Part shown: positions 26,567 to 36,332 of the stretch, in pieces
Layout of the letters: every line of letters begins with the position of its first letter
How positions within the stretch are numbered: the first letter of the stretch is position 1
Assembly (NCBI GenBank): GCA_900113995.1
Contig: FORK01000017.1
Coordinates: 1 to 64,000, forward strand
Direction of reading: 5' to 3'
Source of the DNA: Ruminococcaceae bacterium D5
Lineage (GTDB): Bacteria; Bacillota; Clostridia; Oscillospirales; Ruminococcaceae
Length of the DNA stretch: 64,000 nt
The notes under the pieces: generated by a model
Database searches by the model: none
Told to the model about the DNA's origin: nothing
Seen by the model: only the letters and a program-made list of their open reading frames with translations
Made by a program: the position numbers and the translations under genes

Positions 26567-27864
26567 CAGGATTCCTCCCTTTCTGGTTTGAGAAGCAGCA
26601 GCGGATAAAAGAGGAGAAATGCGCGGTCATAAAGCAGGCCGTAGCGGTTGGAGACAAGATTGCTCAGAACTGTAAAGCCTAAAATCATTCCGATCGCCAG
26701 ACCTCTTCCCGACTCCCGCAGCAACAGTTTGAGACAGCCCCATCCGCAGGCGCCCAGCAGCCAGATCAGCGCCGCAGCTTTCAGGATTCCCCCGTCAAGA
26801 AGATCCGCCAGCAGCGCGCTGTGGGCCGACAGAGCGCCCCGCCGCAGCTCCCGGTCGGGATAAACTCCGTCAAGAGGTTTCCCGGTCCGGTCGTAGAGAC
26901 GAATATTTTCTCCCCCGCCGCGCCCAAAAGCCCACTCGGCGGGCGAGTAGCCAGAAAGCTCTTCGAGTGCGATCCCCCAGATCACCCTGCGTTTGGTCAG
27001 CATTGACCCATGCCCAATGGTCTCATACCGCTCGGCTGCTGCGGTCTGGGCGCTTCCGCTTCCTCCGCCGGACACACGGTTGACCGCTTTCGGGCTGGAG
27101 GAAAGTCCCATGAGAGCGGATTGGAGCAGCAGAGTTGCCGCCAGCACCGCCAGACCGCAGCCCAGAACCGCCGCGGTCCTTCGCCGCAGACGCCCTTTTT
27201 CCGACGAAATCAGGCTCCATGCCGCGGCGGCCGCGGCAACCGGCACCGCCAGCATGACCCTGCGCGAACCGCTCAGAAGCAGTACCGGCAGAATCAAAGC
27301 CGTTACCGCCAGCGCCCAGCCCGGTCTTTCTTTTCCGCACAGGAGAAAGAAGCAGCAGATCCACCCGATAAAAAGGGCCGTTGCATACATATTGTAATCG
27401 CGGCGCAGAGAAAAACGAAGCAGGTATTCCAGAGGGGCGCTGCTCCCGCCAAAATAACGGAAAAGGGTGGTCAGGACAACCGCCAGCGAGGCCAATCCGG
27501 TTCCCGAAAAGACTGCGTCAAAGGCTGCCTCCCGCTTGCCGGACAGAAGCATTGCACCCATCAGCGCCAGCAGCAGGACGGTCACACGGTATTTTTCCCA
27601 AAGCATTCCGAATTCCTCCGAGCGGAGAAAGCCTGCAACATCCAAAATCAGGTAAAACAGAAGCGGGAGCAGCCCGTCCCGCATTTTCCACAGACGGGCG
27701 GACCAGCTTCTGAAATTTCGCAGGGATGAAATCTGCAGCGCGCATGCCGCCCCGGCGAAGCAGATCAATCCCAAATCGGCCGGAGCGGTCCCGCCGGCCG
27801 CCAATCCCCAAAACAGAAAAAAGGCGCTGCCCAAGAGTCCTATTTCCCAGCACGCTCCGCTCAT
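26566..27864 (-). CDS. O-antigen ligase / polymerase-like membrane protein
   Basis: A 432-residue protein with about 11-12 hydrophobic helices and a large extracytoplasmic loop (about 275-365) containing RRVIWGIALEE, as in Wzy/WaaL proteins. It should polymerise or ligate lipid-linked saccharides at the outer membrane face. The start is the ATG overlapping the flippase stop (ATGA), with AAGGGAG upstream; the frame extends about 165 codons further into the flippase gene without signals. Confidence 0.85.
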   Translation of the reverse strand: MSGACWEIGLLGSAFFLFWGLAAGGTAPADLGLICFAGAACALQISSLRNFRSWSARLWKMRDGLLPLLFYLILDVAGFLRSEEFGMLWEKYRVTVLLLALMGAMLLSGKREAAFDAVFSGTGLASLAVVLTTLFRYFGGSSAPLEYLLRFSLRRDYNMYATALFIGWICCFFLLCGKERPGWALAVTALILPVLLLSGSRRVMLAVPVAAAAAAWSLISSEKGRLRRRTAAVLGCGLAVLAATLLLQSALMGLSSSPKAVNRVSGGGSGSAQTAAAERYETIGHGSMLTKRRVIWGIALEELSGYSPAEWAFGRGGGENIRLYDRTGKPLDGVYPDRELRRGALSAHSALLADLLDGGILKAAALIWLLGACGWGCLKLLLRESGRGLAIGMILGFTVLSNLVSNRYGLLYDRAFLLFYPLLLLKPEREES

Positions 27865-29078
27865 ACAGCTCCCTTCCTCCGTTCCAAGGCGGCACGCCCC
27901 CAGCACCAGAGAATAAGGTATCCGGCGGTCATCAAAAAACCGTAGGCAGCAAGGTAGGGCAGCAAAGAAAGCCCCCGCAAATTTGCAATCAAAACCGCCG
28001 AAGAGGTCAGCAGTAGCATCAGGAGCTGCCAGCAGGCCAACGCACGTCTTCCATCCGCCGCAATCAGCCCCGAAGCCACCGGTGCAACGGCAAATCGAAC
28101 AGCAAAAAAAGGGAGCAATACGCGCATGATTTGCACCGCGCCCTCCCATCCCCTGCCGAAAATTCGGGGAATAAGCGGTGCGGCAGGATAAAGACAGAAA
28201 CACGCCGCTCCGGCAATCGCCAGCATGGAAAGACTTACCCTGTCGTATAGAGGCCGGCGCCCCGGTTCGGGAAGGCCGCAGATCCATCGGAGGAAAAGCT
28301 GTCCCACAGCTGAGGAAAGCATTGCCATCGGCGCCGCCAACAGCCGTTCGACGATCGCATAGCATCCCAGAGAGGCGGGATCATAGCGCAGAACCGTTCC
28401 CTGATGCAGCCAGGCGGCGCAATGAAAAGCCAAAGCCCCCGGAAGCAGCAGAAGCGGATACTCCCGAAACTCTGCTGCGGCCTGCGCGGCGGGGCGCCAG
28501 CCTATCCGCTGCAGCGGAGAACGATTCGGAAAAAGCATCGCACATCCTCCCAAATAAGAGATCAGGTAAGCGGCCAGCAGAGCGGCCGTCTGGTCTCCCC
28601 AACCTGAAAACGCAAGCTGTGCCGCGGCCTGCAGGGCGGACCGCAGCAGGACGGCACGTCCGAGGAGACCGGGCCCGGGACCGCGCAGACAGACCGCCGA
28701 TCCTATGGTGTAACATCCCACTGCCGCGGCGGTCAGGATCATCAAGAGGATGTGATTGACCGATGTTCCAAAGATGGAAGCAGCCGCCCCCATCAGCAGT
28801 GCTGAAGCTGCGACCGAAATAAGTGCTGCTTTCAGAAGAGGGCTTTCCTCTCTCTCCCGCGGCAGTGACAGGAGGGCCAGGTCATATTTCAGGCAGGACA
28901 ACTGGCCTACCGATCCGGATACTGCAATCAGAATCGATGAAACGCCAAACGCCCCCGCATCGTACCTTCTCAGCACAGCCGGCGAAAATGCCAATGCAAC
29001 AACCTGTGCCGCAGCGCTTGCCAATGAAAGCTGAACAGCCTCCCGAAAAAAGGGATGCGCCAATTCAAAACGCCGCAA
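27861..29078 (-). CDS. Polysaccharide flippase (MOP family, Wzx-like)
   Basis: A 405-residue protein with about 12 hydrophobic helices. The first helix region, SLASAAAQVVALAFSPAVLR with DAGAFGV, is typical of oligosaccharide flippases of the MOP superfamily. It moves undecaprenyl-linked repeats across the membrane. It is the first gene of the operon; the TTG start has GGGGGGAG close upstream. tRNA-Thr lies divergently 110 bp away. Confidence 0.85.
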   Translation of the reverse strand: MRRFELAHPFFREAVQLSLASAAAQVVALAFSPAVLRRYDAGAFGVSSILIAVSGSVGQLSCLKYDLALLSLPREREESPLLKAALISVAASALLMGAAASIFGTSVNHILLMILTAAAVGCYTIGSAVCLRGPGPGLLGRAVLLRSALQAAAQLAFSGWGDQTAALLAAYLISYLGGCAMLFPNRSPLQRIGWRPAAQAAAEFREYPLLLLPGALAFHCAAWLHQGTVLRYDPASLGCYAIVERLLAAPMAMLSSAVGQLFLRWICGLPEPGRRPLYDRVSLSMLAIAGAACFCLYPAAPLIPRIFGRGWEGAVQIMRVLLPFFAVRFAVAPVASGLIAADGRRALACWQLLMLLLTSSAVLIANLRGLSLLPYLAAYGFLMTAGYLILWCWGRAALERRKGAV

Positions 29079-29135
29079 CCACTCCCCCCCAGTCTTTTTC
29101 TTCTAGTATCTGGTGGAAAAAGCGGGTTATTCATC

Positions 29136-29164
29136 TTGACGAAACGCATGAAACGCGATATAAT
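29136..29164 (+). promoter_or_regulatory. tRNA-Thr promoter
   Basis: TTGACG (29136-29141), 17 nt, TATAAT (29159-29164), 24 bp before the tRNA. Confidence 0.85.
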
Positions 29165-29188
29165 AATTTTTGTTTCCGCCCTACCGTC

Positions 29189-29264
29189 GCTGGAGTGGCT
29201 CAGTTGGTAGAGCAGCTGATTCGTAATCAGCAGGTCGTGGGTTCGAGTCCCATCTCCAGCTCCA
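29189..29264 (+). tRNA. tRNA-Thr (CGT)
   Basis: The acceptor stem is GCTGGAG with CTCCAGC, and the anticodon stem-loop is GCTGA-TTCGTAA-TCAGC, giving anticodon CGT. The T-arm has GGTTCGAGTCC. The CCA end is encoded (29262-29264). Confidence 0.97.
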
Positions 29265-29301
29265 AAAAGAAAAGACACCCGATCGGGTGTCTTTTCTTTT
29301 T
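29264..29301 (+). terminator. tRNA-Thr terminator
   Basis: A perfect palindrome around GACACCCGATCGGGTGTC with A-rich and T-rich flanks, directly after the tRNA. Confidence 0.85.
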
Positions 29302-29836
29302 GCGGTAGGCTGCTTCATGGCTTTCGCTATGGCGAGTGATTGAACCTACAAGACGCCCTGACGGTTTTCTTGCACACGTTCTTTTCCCCCGGACTTCAAA
29401 ATGAATATCTATTTGACCGCATCAGGCAAATAAATGATGCAGTTCCTGGCTTGTTTAAGCCGAAAATGGGCTCTTCTATTTCAATTTGAAAAGTTTTCGC
29501 TATTTTATGATTACGGCGCTCCTGCTTTATGCCGTCTGAAGAAGCGGCGAAGCGATATGAGCGGCAAGCGCTTTGGGATTCCTGCAGCATTGGGATTCCT
29601 GCAGCATTCAGAAAAATTTTGGACGGTCCTTTCGACAGAGACATCCTTTTCCCGGCAAAGGGGCATATCAAACCGAATTAGAAAATCCCCCTTTTGAAAA
29701 TCCTCCTTTTGCAGTGAAAACAGAATTTTTGTTCTGCGTCACAGCGCGATTGGAAATTTTTTATAAACAGGAAATTGCAGAAAAAAAATATTACCGGTCG
29801 AATCCTATCTTTTTTAGCGCATTGCACAATAATATA
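29302..29836. other. Non-coding region with short tandem duplications
   Basis: About 535 bp of AT-richer DNA without a credible gene; the frames present have no ribosome site and odd composition. It holds an exact 17-bp tandem duplication (TGGGATTCCTGCAGCAT at 29574-29590 and 29591-29607) and, near 29683-29712, a 15-bp unit repeated with one change (AAAATCCYCCTTTTG). Confidence 0.55.
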
Positions 29837-29865
29837 TTGACAAATCGTGAAGTTGCGTATAAAAT
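29837..29865 (+). promoter_or_regulatory. Promoter of the orphan sigma factor
   Basis: TTGACA (29837-29842), 17 nt, TAAAAT (29860-29865), 33 bp before the start codon. Confidence 0.85.
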
Positions 29866-29897
29866 AGTCAATGTCAAAGGGGTTATCAGGAGGACAT

Positions 29898-30449
29898 ATG
29901 GCGGACTTTTCTACAATTGACGGCGATCTGCCCGACGGCCGCCCGCTTGACGAAAGTGTTAGGATCGAGTCTTATCTGCCTTTGGTGCACAGCCGGGTCA
30001 ATGTGTTTCGACACTGTGGAATCGAGCCTGATGACCTGTTTCAAGAAGGCATCATCGGTTTGCTGAATGCCGTCCGTTCATACCGCCCGGAGTGTGGTGC
30101 ATCCTTTGAAACCTTTGCTTATACCTGCATCACCAACCGCCTTCGTTCGGCTGTCACCGCAGCGGGACGCAATATTTATGCGGTTAGTTACGACGAGTGG
30201 CAGAACTCCGAACATCCCCTCTCTGAGGAACCGGAAGGCGGCGCTGATCCTCAGGAAATTGTGGCCGGACGCGAAGAGATGGCGCGGTGGCGGCAGATGG
30301 TTTCACAGCGCTTGTCTGATTTTGAGCGAAGAGCCATCGGACTTTTCCTTAACGGGTATTCCTATGAAGAGATTGCCGTCGTACTGCACCATCCCGTCAA
30401 GGCGGTAGACAATGCCCTCCAGCGGGCAAGACGTAAGCTGCGCGAATAG
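29898..30449 (+). CDS. Sigma-70 family factor (SigH-like)
   Basis: A 183-residue sigma factor with regions 2 and 4. Region 2 holds EPDDLFQEGIIGLLNAV, SFETFAYTCITNRLRSAV; region 4 holds FLNGYSYEEIAVVLHHPVKAVDNALQRARRKLRE. It resembles SigH/Spo0H-like or sporulation sigma factors more than ECF factors. AGGAGG lies 5 nt before the ATG at 29898, ruling out the start 27 bp earlier. A near-consensus vegetative promoter precedes it. No anti-sigma gene is next to it. Confidence 0.88.
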   Translation: MADFSTIDGDLPDGRPLDESVRIESYLPLVHSRVNVFRHCGIEPDDLFQEGIIGLLNAVRSYRPECGASFETFAYTCITNRLRSAVTAAGRNIYAVSYDEWQNSEHPLSEEPEGGADPQEIVAGREEMARWRQMVSQRLSDFERRAIGLFLNGYSYEEIAVVLHHPVKAVDNALQRARRKLRE

Positions 30450-30577
30450 CGGCGCGCCCATTTTCTTTTGTATGCATGCCGCACGGCTGCAGAAATAATA
30501 CCCTTAGGTTACACTGTCGATCCATTTCGGTCTCAGGTTGCTGCGGGTAAATCAATCCATAAGTGAGGTAAAAAACT

Positions 30578-30859
30578 ATGTACGCTGACAAAACCCTCAA
30601 ATGCAAAGAATGTGGCGCCGAGTTTGTGTTCACTGCCGGTGAGCAGGAGTTCTATGCGGAGCGTGGCTTCGTCAATGAACCCCAGAGATGCAAGGCATGC
30701 CGCGATGCCCGCAAGAACGCATCCAGACCTGACCGCGAGATGTTTACTGCTACCTGTGCCGCCTGCGGCAAGGAGGCCAGAGTCCCCTTCAAGCCACGTG
30801 AGGACCGTCCGGTTTATTGCAGCGAATGTTTTGCAAAGATGAAGGAAGAGCAAGCCTGA
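30578..30859 (+). CDS. Double zinc-ribbon protein
   Basis: A 93-residue protein with four CxxC knuckles: CKEC (9-12), CKAC (38-41), CAAC (60-63) and CSEC (81-84). The first two match the small zinc-ribbon domain with FVFTAGEQEFYAERGF, common in Clostridia; the second pair forms another ribbon. It probably binds nucleic acid or protein; no function is established. GAGG precedes the ATG. Confidence 0.85.
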   Translation: MYADKTLKCKECGAEFVFTAGEQEFYAERGFVNEPQRCKACRDARKNASRPDREMFTATCAACGKEARVPFKPREDRPVYCSECFAKMKEEQA

Positions 30860-30877
30860 GAACCCATATTTTGTTGG

Positions 30878-30916
30878 AAAAGCCGCCGCAAGACATTTTG
30901 TTTTGCGGCGGCTTTT
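30878..30916 (+). terminator. Terminator of the zinc-ribbon gene
   Basis: AAAAGCCGCCGCAA (30878-30891) pairs with TTGCGGCGGCTTTT (30903-30916). It lies directly ahead of the next promoter. Confidence 0.85.
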
Positions 30917-30917
30917 A

Positions 30918-30946
30918 TTGACAGCCGTTTTTGCGGATGATATACT
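30918..30946 (+). promoter_or_regulatory. Promoter of the ROK kinase gene
   Basis: TTGACA (30918-30923), 17 nt, TATACT (30941-30946). Confidence 0.85.
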
Positions 30947-31020
30947 GCTAACCAATGAACGGCGTCCCAAGCGGAAAATGTTCCCCTGTTTGATGAAAAC
31001 CTGCGAAGGAGTATAAATTC

Positions 31021-31914
31021 ATGCATACAATCGGAATCGATTTAGGCGGAACCACCTTATCGGCCGGTCTGGTCAATCACACGGGAAAAATTATCCTGCG
31101 CCGCACCGTCGATACAGAGCATTCCAGCGGCGAGGCGATCATCGGGCAGCTCTGCGAATTGGTACGGTCCCTTTGTGCCGGTTCCGCTTCGGCAGAGGCG
31201 GTTCAGGTGGGAATTGCCATCCCCGGTTGGGTGGATGCAGTTCGGGGCCAAGTCGTCACCTGCCCTAACATCCCGCTTCAGGGCGTTTCTCTGGTGGAAC
31301 GCCTCTCCCCCATGCTTGACTGTGAAGTCAAAATCGAAAACGACGCCAACTGCGCCACCTTGGGAGAACAGAAGTTCGGCGCGGCAAAGGACTGCCGGAA
31401 CGTAGTCCTCCTGACGCTGGGCACCGGACTCGGCGGAGGCGCCATGGTGAACGGGCAGCTGCTCAGCGGCGTCGGCTCCACCGAATTTGGGCATATGCTT
31501 CTGGTGCGCGGAGGGCTGCCCTGCGGATGCGGCAGGCACGGGTGCCGAGAGGTTTACTGCTCCGCAACCGCATTGATCCGAATGGCCAACGAGCACAGCG
31601 GAGGTGGATTCCGCCGTGCCAAGGAGGTTTTTGATGCGGTCGCCGCAGGCAATGCACAAGCAAAGGCCGCATTTGCAGAATATATCGGCTGTCTTGCAGA
31701 TGTGATCGTTGATTTCATTACTGCGTTCCGCCCTGAGAGGATTCTTCTCGGCGGAGGAATCACCGGCGCAGGAGACGCCCTTTTTCTTCCTCTGCGTGCG
31801 GAAATCGAACGCATCTGTCAGAGCTATATCGGAGGCTTTGACATTCCTCCTGTCCTCCCCGCTCAAAACGGAAATGATGCGGGAATCCTCGGGGCCGCCG
31901 CCCTATTCTCCTGA
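31021..31914 (+). CDS. ROK-family sugar kinase, glucokinase-like
   Basis: A 297-residue ROK protein without the N-terminal DNA-binding domain, so a kinase rather than a repressor. It has the ATP motif IGIDLGGTTLSAGLV, the catalytic ENDANC segment, GTGLGGGAMVNG and the zinc motif CGCGRHGCREVYC. It phosphorylates glucose or a similar hexose in the cytoplasm. AAGGAG precedes the ATG and the gene is flanked by its own promoter and terminator. Confidence 0.92.
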   Translation: MHTIGIDLGGTTLSAGLVNHTGKIILRRTVDTEHSSGEAIIGQLCELVRSLCAGSASAEAVQVGIAIPGWVDAVRGQVVTCPNIPLQGVSLVERLSPMLDCEVKIENDANCATLGEQKFGAAKDCRNVVLLTLGTGLGGGAMVNGQLLSGVGSTEFGHMLLVRGGLPCGCGRHGCREVYCSATALIRMANEHSGGGFRRAKEVFDAVAAGNAQAKAAFAEYIGCLADVIVDFITAFRPERILLGGGITGAGDALFLPLRAEIERICQSYIGGFDIPPVLPAQNGNDAGILGAAALFS

Positions 31915-31931
31915 GCATATGAAACTGATCC

Positions 31932-31958
31932 GGGCCGCAGGCTTCTGCGGTCCTTTCA
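31932..31958 (+). terminator. ROK kinase terminator
   Basis: GGGCCGCAG pairs with CTGCGGTCC across a short loop, followed by TTTCATTT. Confidence 0.65.
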
Positions 31959-31998
31959 TTTGAGGGTAGAAAAGCTCCGTCCATGTATGATCGGAGAA

Positions 31999-32080
31999 TT
32001 TGCCCGTTTTCGGGTGTCAGACGCGTGATGCAAGCAGTGAAATCTGATGTGTCCTGATCGCGCCTCCGGTTAAGCCGGAG
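31999..32080 (+). repeat. Dispersed intergenic repeat, copy D (3' half only)
   Basis: In the gap 31915-32204. It carries the same 3' block as copies A and B: the small hairpin GCCCG-TTTT-CGGGT, then GATGCAAG, GTGAAAT, and the terminal hairpin CTCCGG-TTAAG-CCGGAG (32064-32080). The 5' half is absent or unrecognisable. Confidence 0.6.
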
Positions 32081-32148
32081 AGTATGATGACGATCAAAAT
32101 TCCTGCTTCTTCGGCTGCGCGGCAGCTGAAATTCTACAAAAAGACGCC

Positions 32149-32189
32149 AAAGGCCCGCGCGCAAAGGAAATTTCCTTTGCGCGGGCCTT
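32149..32189 (-). terminator. ftsH terminator
   Basis: A long stem joining AAGGCCCGCGC and GCAAAGGAAA with their complements (one 2-nt bulge). The minus strand continues with TTTGGCGTCTTTTTG. Confidence 0.8.
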
Positions 32190-32204
32190 CATCCTTTGGA
32201 ATAT

Positions 32205-34262
<2,058 letters not shown>

Positions 34263-34381
34263 ACATTTCACTCCCTTGGATTGGAAATCGGGCTCCCCGG
34301 CCCGAAGCAGGAATCAATTGTCAGGCTGGCGCATTTCCAAAGGAAAATGCGGATGGGACAATAATCGAAAAAAGGCAGCGC

Positions 34382-34924
34382 CTATTTTTCGTAAACACAG
34401 GGCTTCAAAATCCCCACATAGGGCAGGTTGCGGTACTTCTCCGCATAGTCAAGACCGTATCCAACCACAAATTCATCCGGAACCGAAAAACAGCTGTAAT
34501 CCGGATGGATGTCAACGCGGCGGCGCTCCGGCTTATCAAGAAGGGTCGCAATCCGGATGCTGCGCGCGCCTTTGGCCATGATATGCTCCTTGAGGTAGGA
34601 AAGGGTCATACCGGAATCGAGAATATCCTCCACGATTAGGATGTCCCGTCCGTCCAGCTCTTCATCAAGGTCTTTGATAATTCTCACTACGCCGCTCGTT
34701 TTGACGCCTTTGCCATAGCTGGTCACCGACATAAAATCGATCGAGGCGGGAACGCTGATCGCCCGCATCAGATCAGCCATAAAAACGACCGAGCCCTTGA
34801 GGACGCTGACCATCATCAAATTCCGATCGGCATAGTCCCGGGAGATCTGTTCCCCCAGCTTTTTGACCGCATCGGCGAGCTGCTGCTCCGAAATGAGCAC
34901 CGACTGGATATCATCCTGCATCAT
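34382..34924 (-). CDS. hpt: Hypoxanthine phosphoribosyltransferase
   Basis: A 180-residue enzyme with the PRPP-binding loop ILIVEDILDSGMTL, the flexible-loop region SYGKG and the C-terminal base-binding segment DEFVVGYGLDYAEKYRNLPYVG. It salvages hypoxanthine and guanine. Its start overlaps the end of tilS by 14 bp with GAGGAAA upstream, so translation is coupled; ftsH follows. Confidence 0.96.
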   Translation of the reverse strand: MMQDDIQSVLISEQQLADAVKKLGEQISRDYADRNLMMVSVLKGSVVFMADLMRAISVPASIDFMSVTSYGKGVKTSGVVRIIKDLDEELDGRDILIVEDILDSGMTLSYLKEHIMAKGARSIRIATLLDKPERRRVDIHPDYSCFSVPDEFVVGYGLDYAEKYRNLPYVGILKPCVYEK

Positions 34925-36332
34925 GTTGCGTTTCCTCCCGAATTTCTAAAAAGATCGCCCTTCGGGTTTTCTCCGAAAAGGCCGCCCGTTCCCCAGCGCC
35001 GAAGCCCTCCGCCCAGAGGATGCCCTGCTCATCCTCAAGCAGAACCAAGCCCTGGCGCAGGAACGGCGGGATCGCCGCCGCGTTCATCAGTTTTTTCAGC
35101 GATTGGGTGCGGCGGCCGGCAAGCCGGATCACATCTCCCTCCCGCCGGGAACGAAGCCTGATAATCTTATACATTTTATCACAATCCAGAAGATTTTCAA
35201 ATTGAAAACCGGATTTATTTACAAAAAATTTTATCTCCTGTCCGGCAATTTGATGAATGCACAGGATTCTTCCGCAGGGAAGGGCTATTTCCTGTAATTG
35301 AGGGCCATCAAGGTCGATAGAAAGCGGAGAGATCGGCTCCAACGGGACCTCCCGCAGTAGCACGGCCCGCGAAAGATCCACGGCCATCCGCCAATGGGGA
35401 GCAAGCTGAAGCGTTCCGGTTCCGGCCAAGCAGCGGTCAAGGCGGAGCAGCCGTTCCTGATCAAAGTCCAGCCCAAATCCGCTGCAGACCAGCTTGAATG
35501 CACGCAGCCGCAACGGCTGCGGCTGCGCCAGCAGAGTCTGCCGGTCCCAGGAAGCGGCCTCCGCGGAATCCGGCAGTCCGGTCAGCCGGACGGAAGATCT
35601 CCGCCGGGGCGGTAGAGCCGCACACTCCAGCAGCTCCCGGGCAGAACGCTCCAGCAGGCTGCGGTCCCCGCGAAGGCCCTCGGTCATCCGCAGGATTCCC
35701 TGTGAAAAATCGGGATTCTCCTTTCGCAGAAGGGGGATAACATGGTGCCGCAGCCGGTTGCGCAGCTGAGCGTCCTCCAGATTGGTGCGGTCGGTCCGGT
35801 AATCCTGACCGATTCTATCCAGATAATCCTCCAGCTCCGCGCGGGTGACCCCCAGCAGCGGCCGAATGATCTGCCCGCGCACCGGAGCGATCCCGCAGAG
35901 TCCGTCGAGCGCGGTTCCGCGCAACAGGTTCAAAAGCACCGTCTCAGCATTGTCATCCGCATGGTGTGCAGTGGCAATTTTGCCGGCGGAAGCCTCCCGC
36001 AGCGCGCGGTAACGCAGCTCCCGCGCCCCTTCTTCAATGGAAAGCTTATTTGCTTTACAGTAAGATCGAACATCAATTCGCCGAACCGACAAAGGGATTC
36101 CCAGTCTTTCGCAGAGCCTCCGACAGAAAGCCTCGTCCCCATCCCCCTCTTCTCCCCGAAGCTGATGGTTGACGTGACAGGCTGTCAGGGTCAGGAAATA
36201 GCAGGGCGCCAGTTTCCTCATCACATAAAGCAGGGCGACCGAGTCCGCCCCGCCGGAAAGCCCGACGGTGACACAGTCGCCCTGCTGGAGCATCCGATGC
36301 TGTTCCACAAAAGAAATGATCCGATCAATCAT
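34911..36332 (-). CDS. tilS: tRNA(Ile)-lysidine synthase
   Basis: A 473-residue enzyme that converts C34 of the CAU-anticodon tRNA-Ile to lysidine, so that it reads AUA. The PP-loop GLSGGADSVALL is near residue 25, and the C-terminal domain (IIRLRSRREGDVIRLAGR) matches the TilS C-terminal fold. The ATG at 36332 overlaps the dnaB stop by 8 bp; the longer frame extends into dnaB without signals. Confidence 0.95.
   Translation of the reverse strand: MIDRIISFVEQHRMLQQGDCVTVGLSGGADSVALLYVMRKLAPCYFLTLTACHVNHQLRGEEGDGDEAFCRRLCERLGIPLSVRRIDVRSYCKANKLSIEEGARELRYRALREASAGKIATAHHADDNAETVLLNLLRGTALDGLCGIAPVRGQIIRPLLGVTRAELEDYLDRIGQDYRTDRTNLEDAQLRNRLRHHVIPLLRKENPDFSQGILRMTEGLRGDRSLLERSARELLECAALPPRRRSSVRLTGLPDSAEAASWDRQTLLAQPQPLRLRAFKLVCSGFGLDFDQERLLRLDRCLAGTGTLQLAPHWRMAVDLSRAVLLREVPLEPISPLSIDLDGPQLQEIALPCGRILCIHQIAGQEIKFFVNKSGFQFENLLDCDKMYKIIRLRSRREGDVIRLAGRRTQSLKKLMNAAAIPPFLRQGLVLLEDEQGILWAEGFGAGERAAFSEKTRRAIFLEIREETQHDAG

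Noticed and set aside
29302-29400. Fifth copy of the dispersed repeat just after the tRNA-Thr terminator
   Set aside because: Only a short stretch (GGCTTTCGCTA) resembles the 5' half; too little to separate from chance.
29396-29697. Frames of 87-91 codons in the 29.3-29.8 kb gap
   Set aside because: No ribosome sites, overlapping on both strands, odd composition, and they span the tandem duplications.
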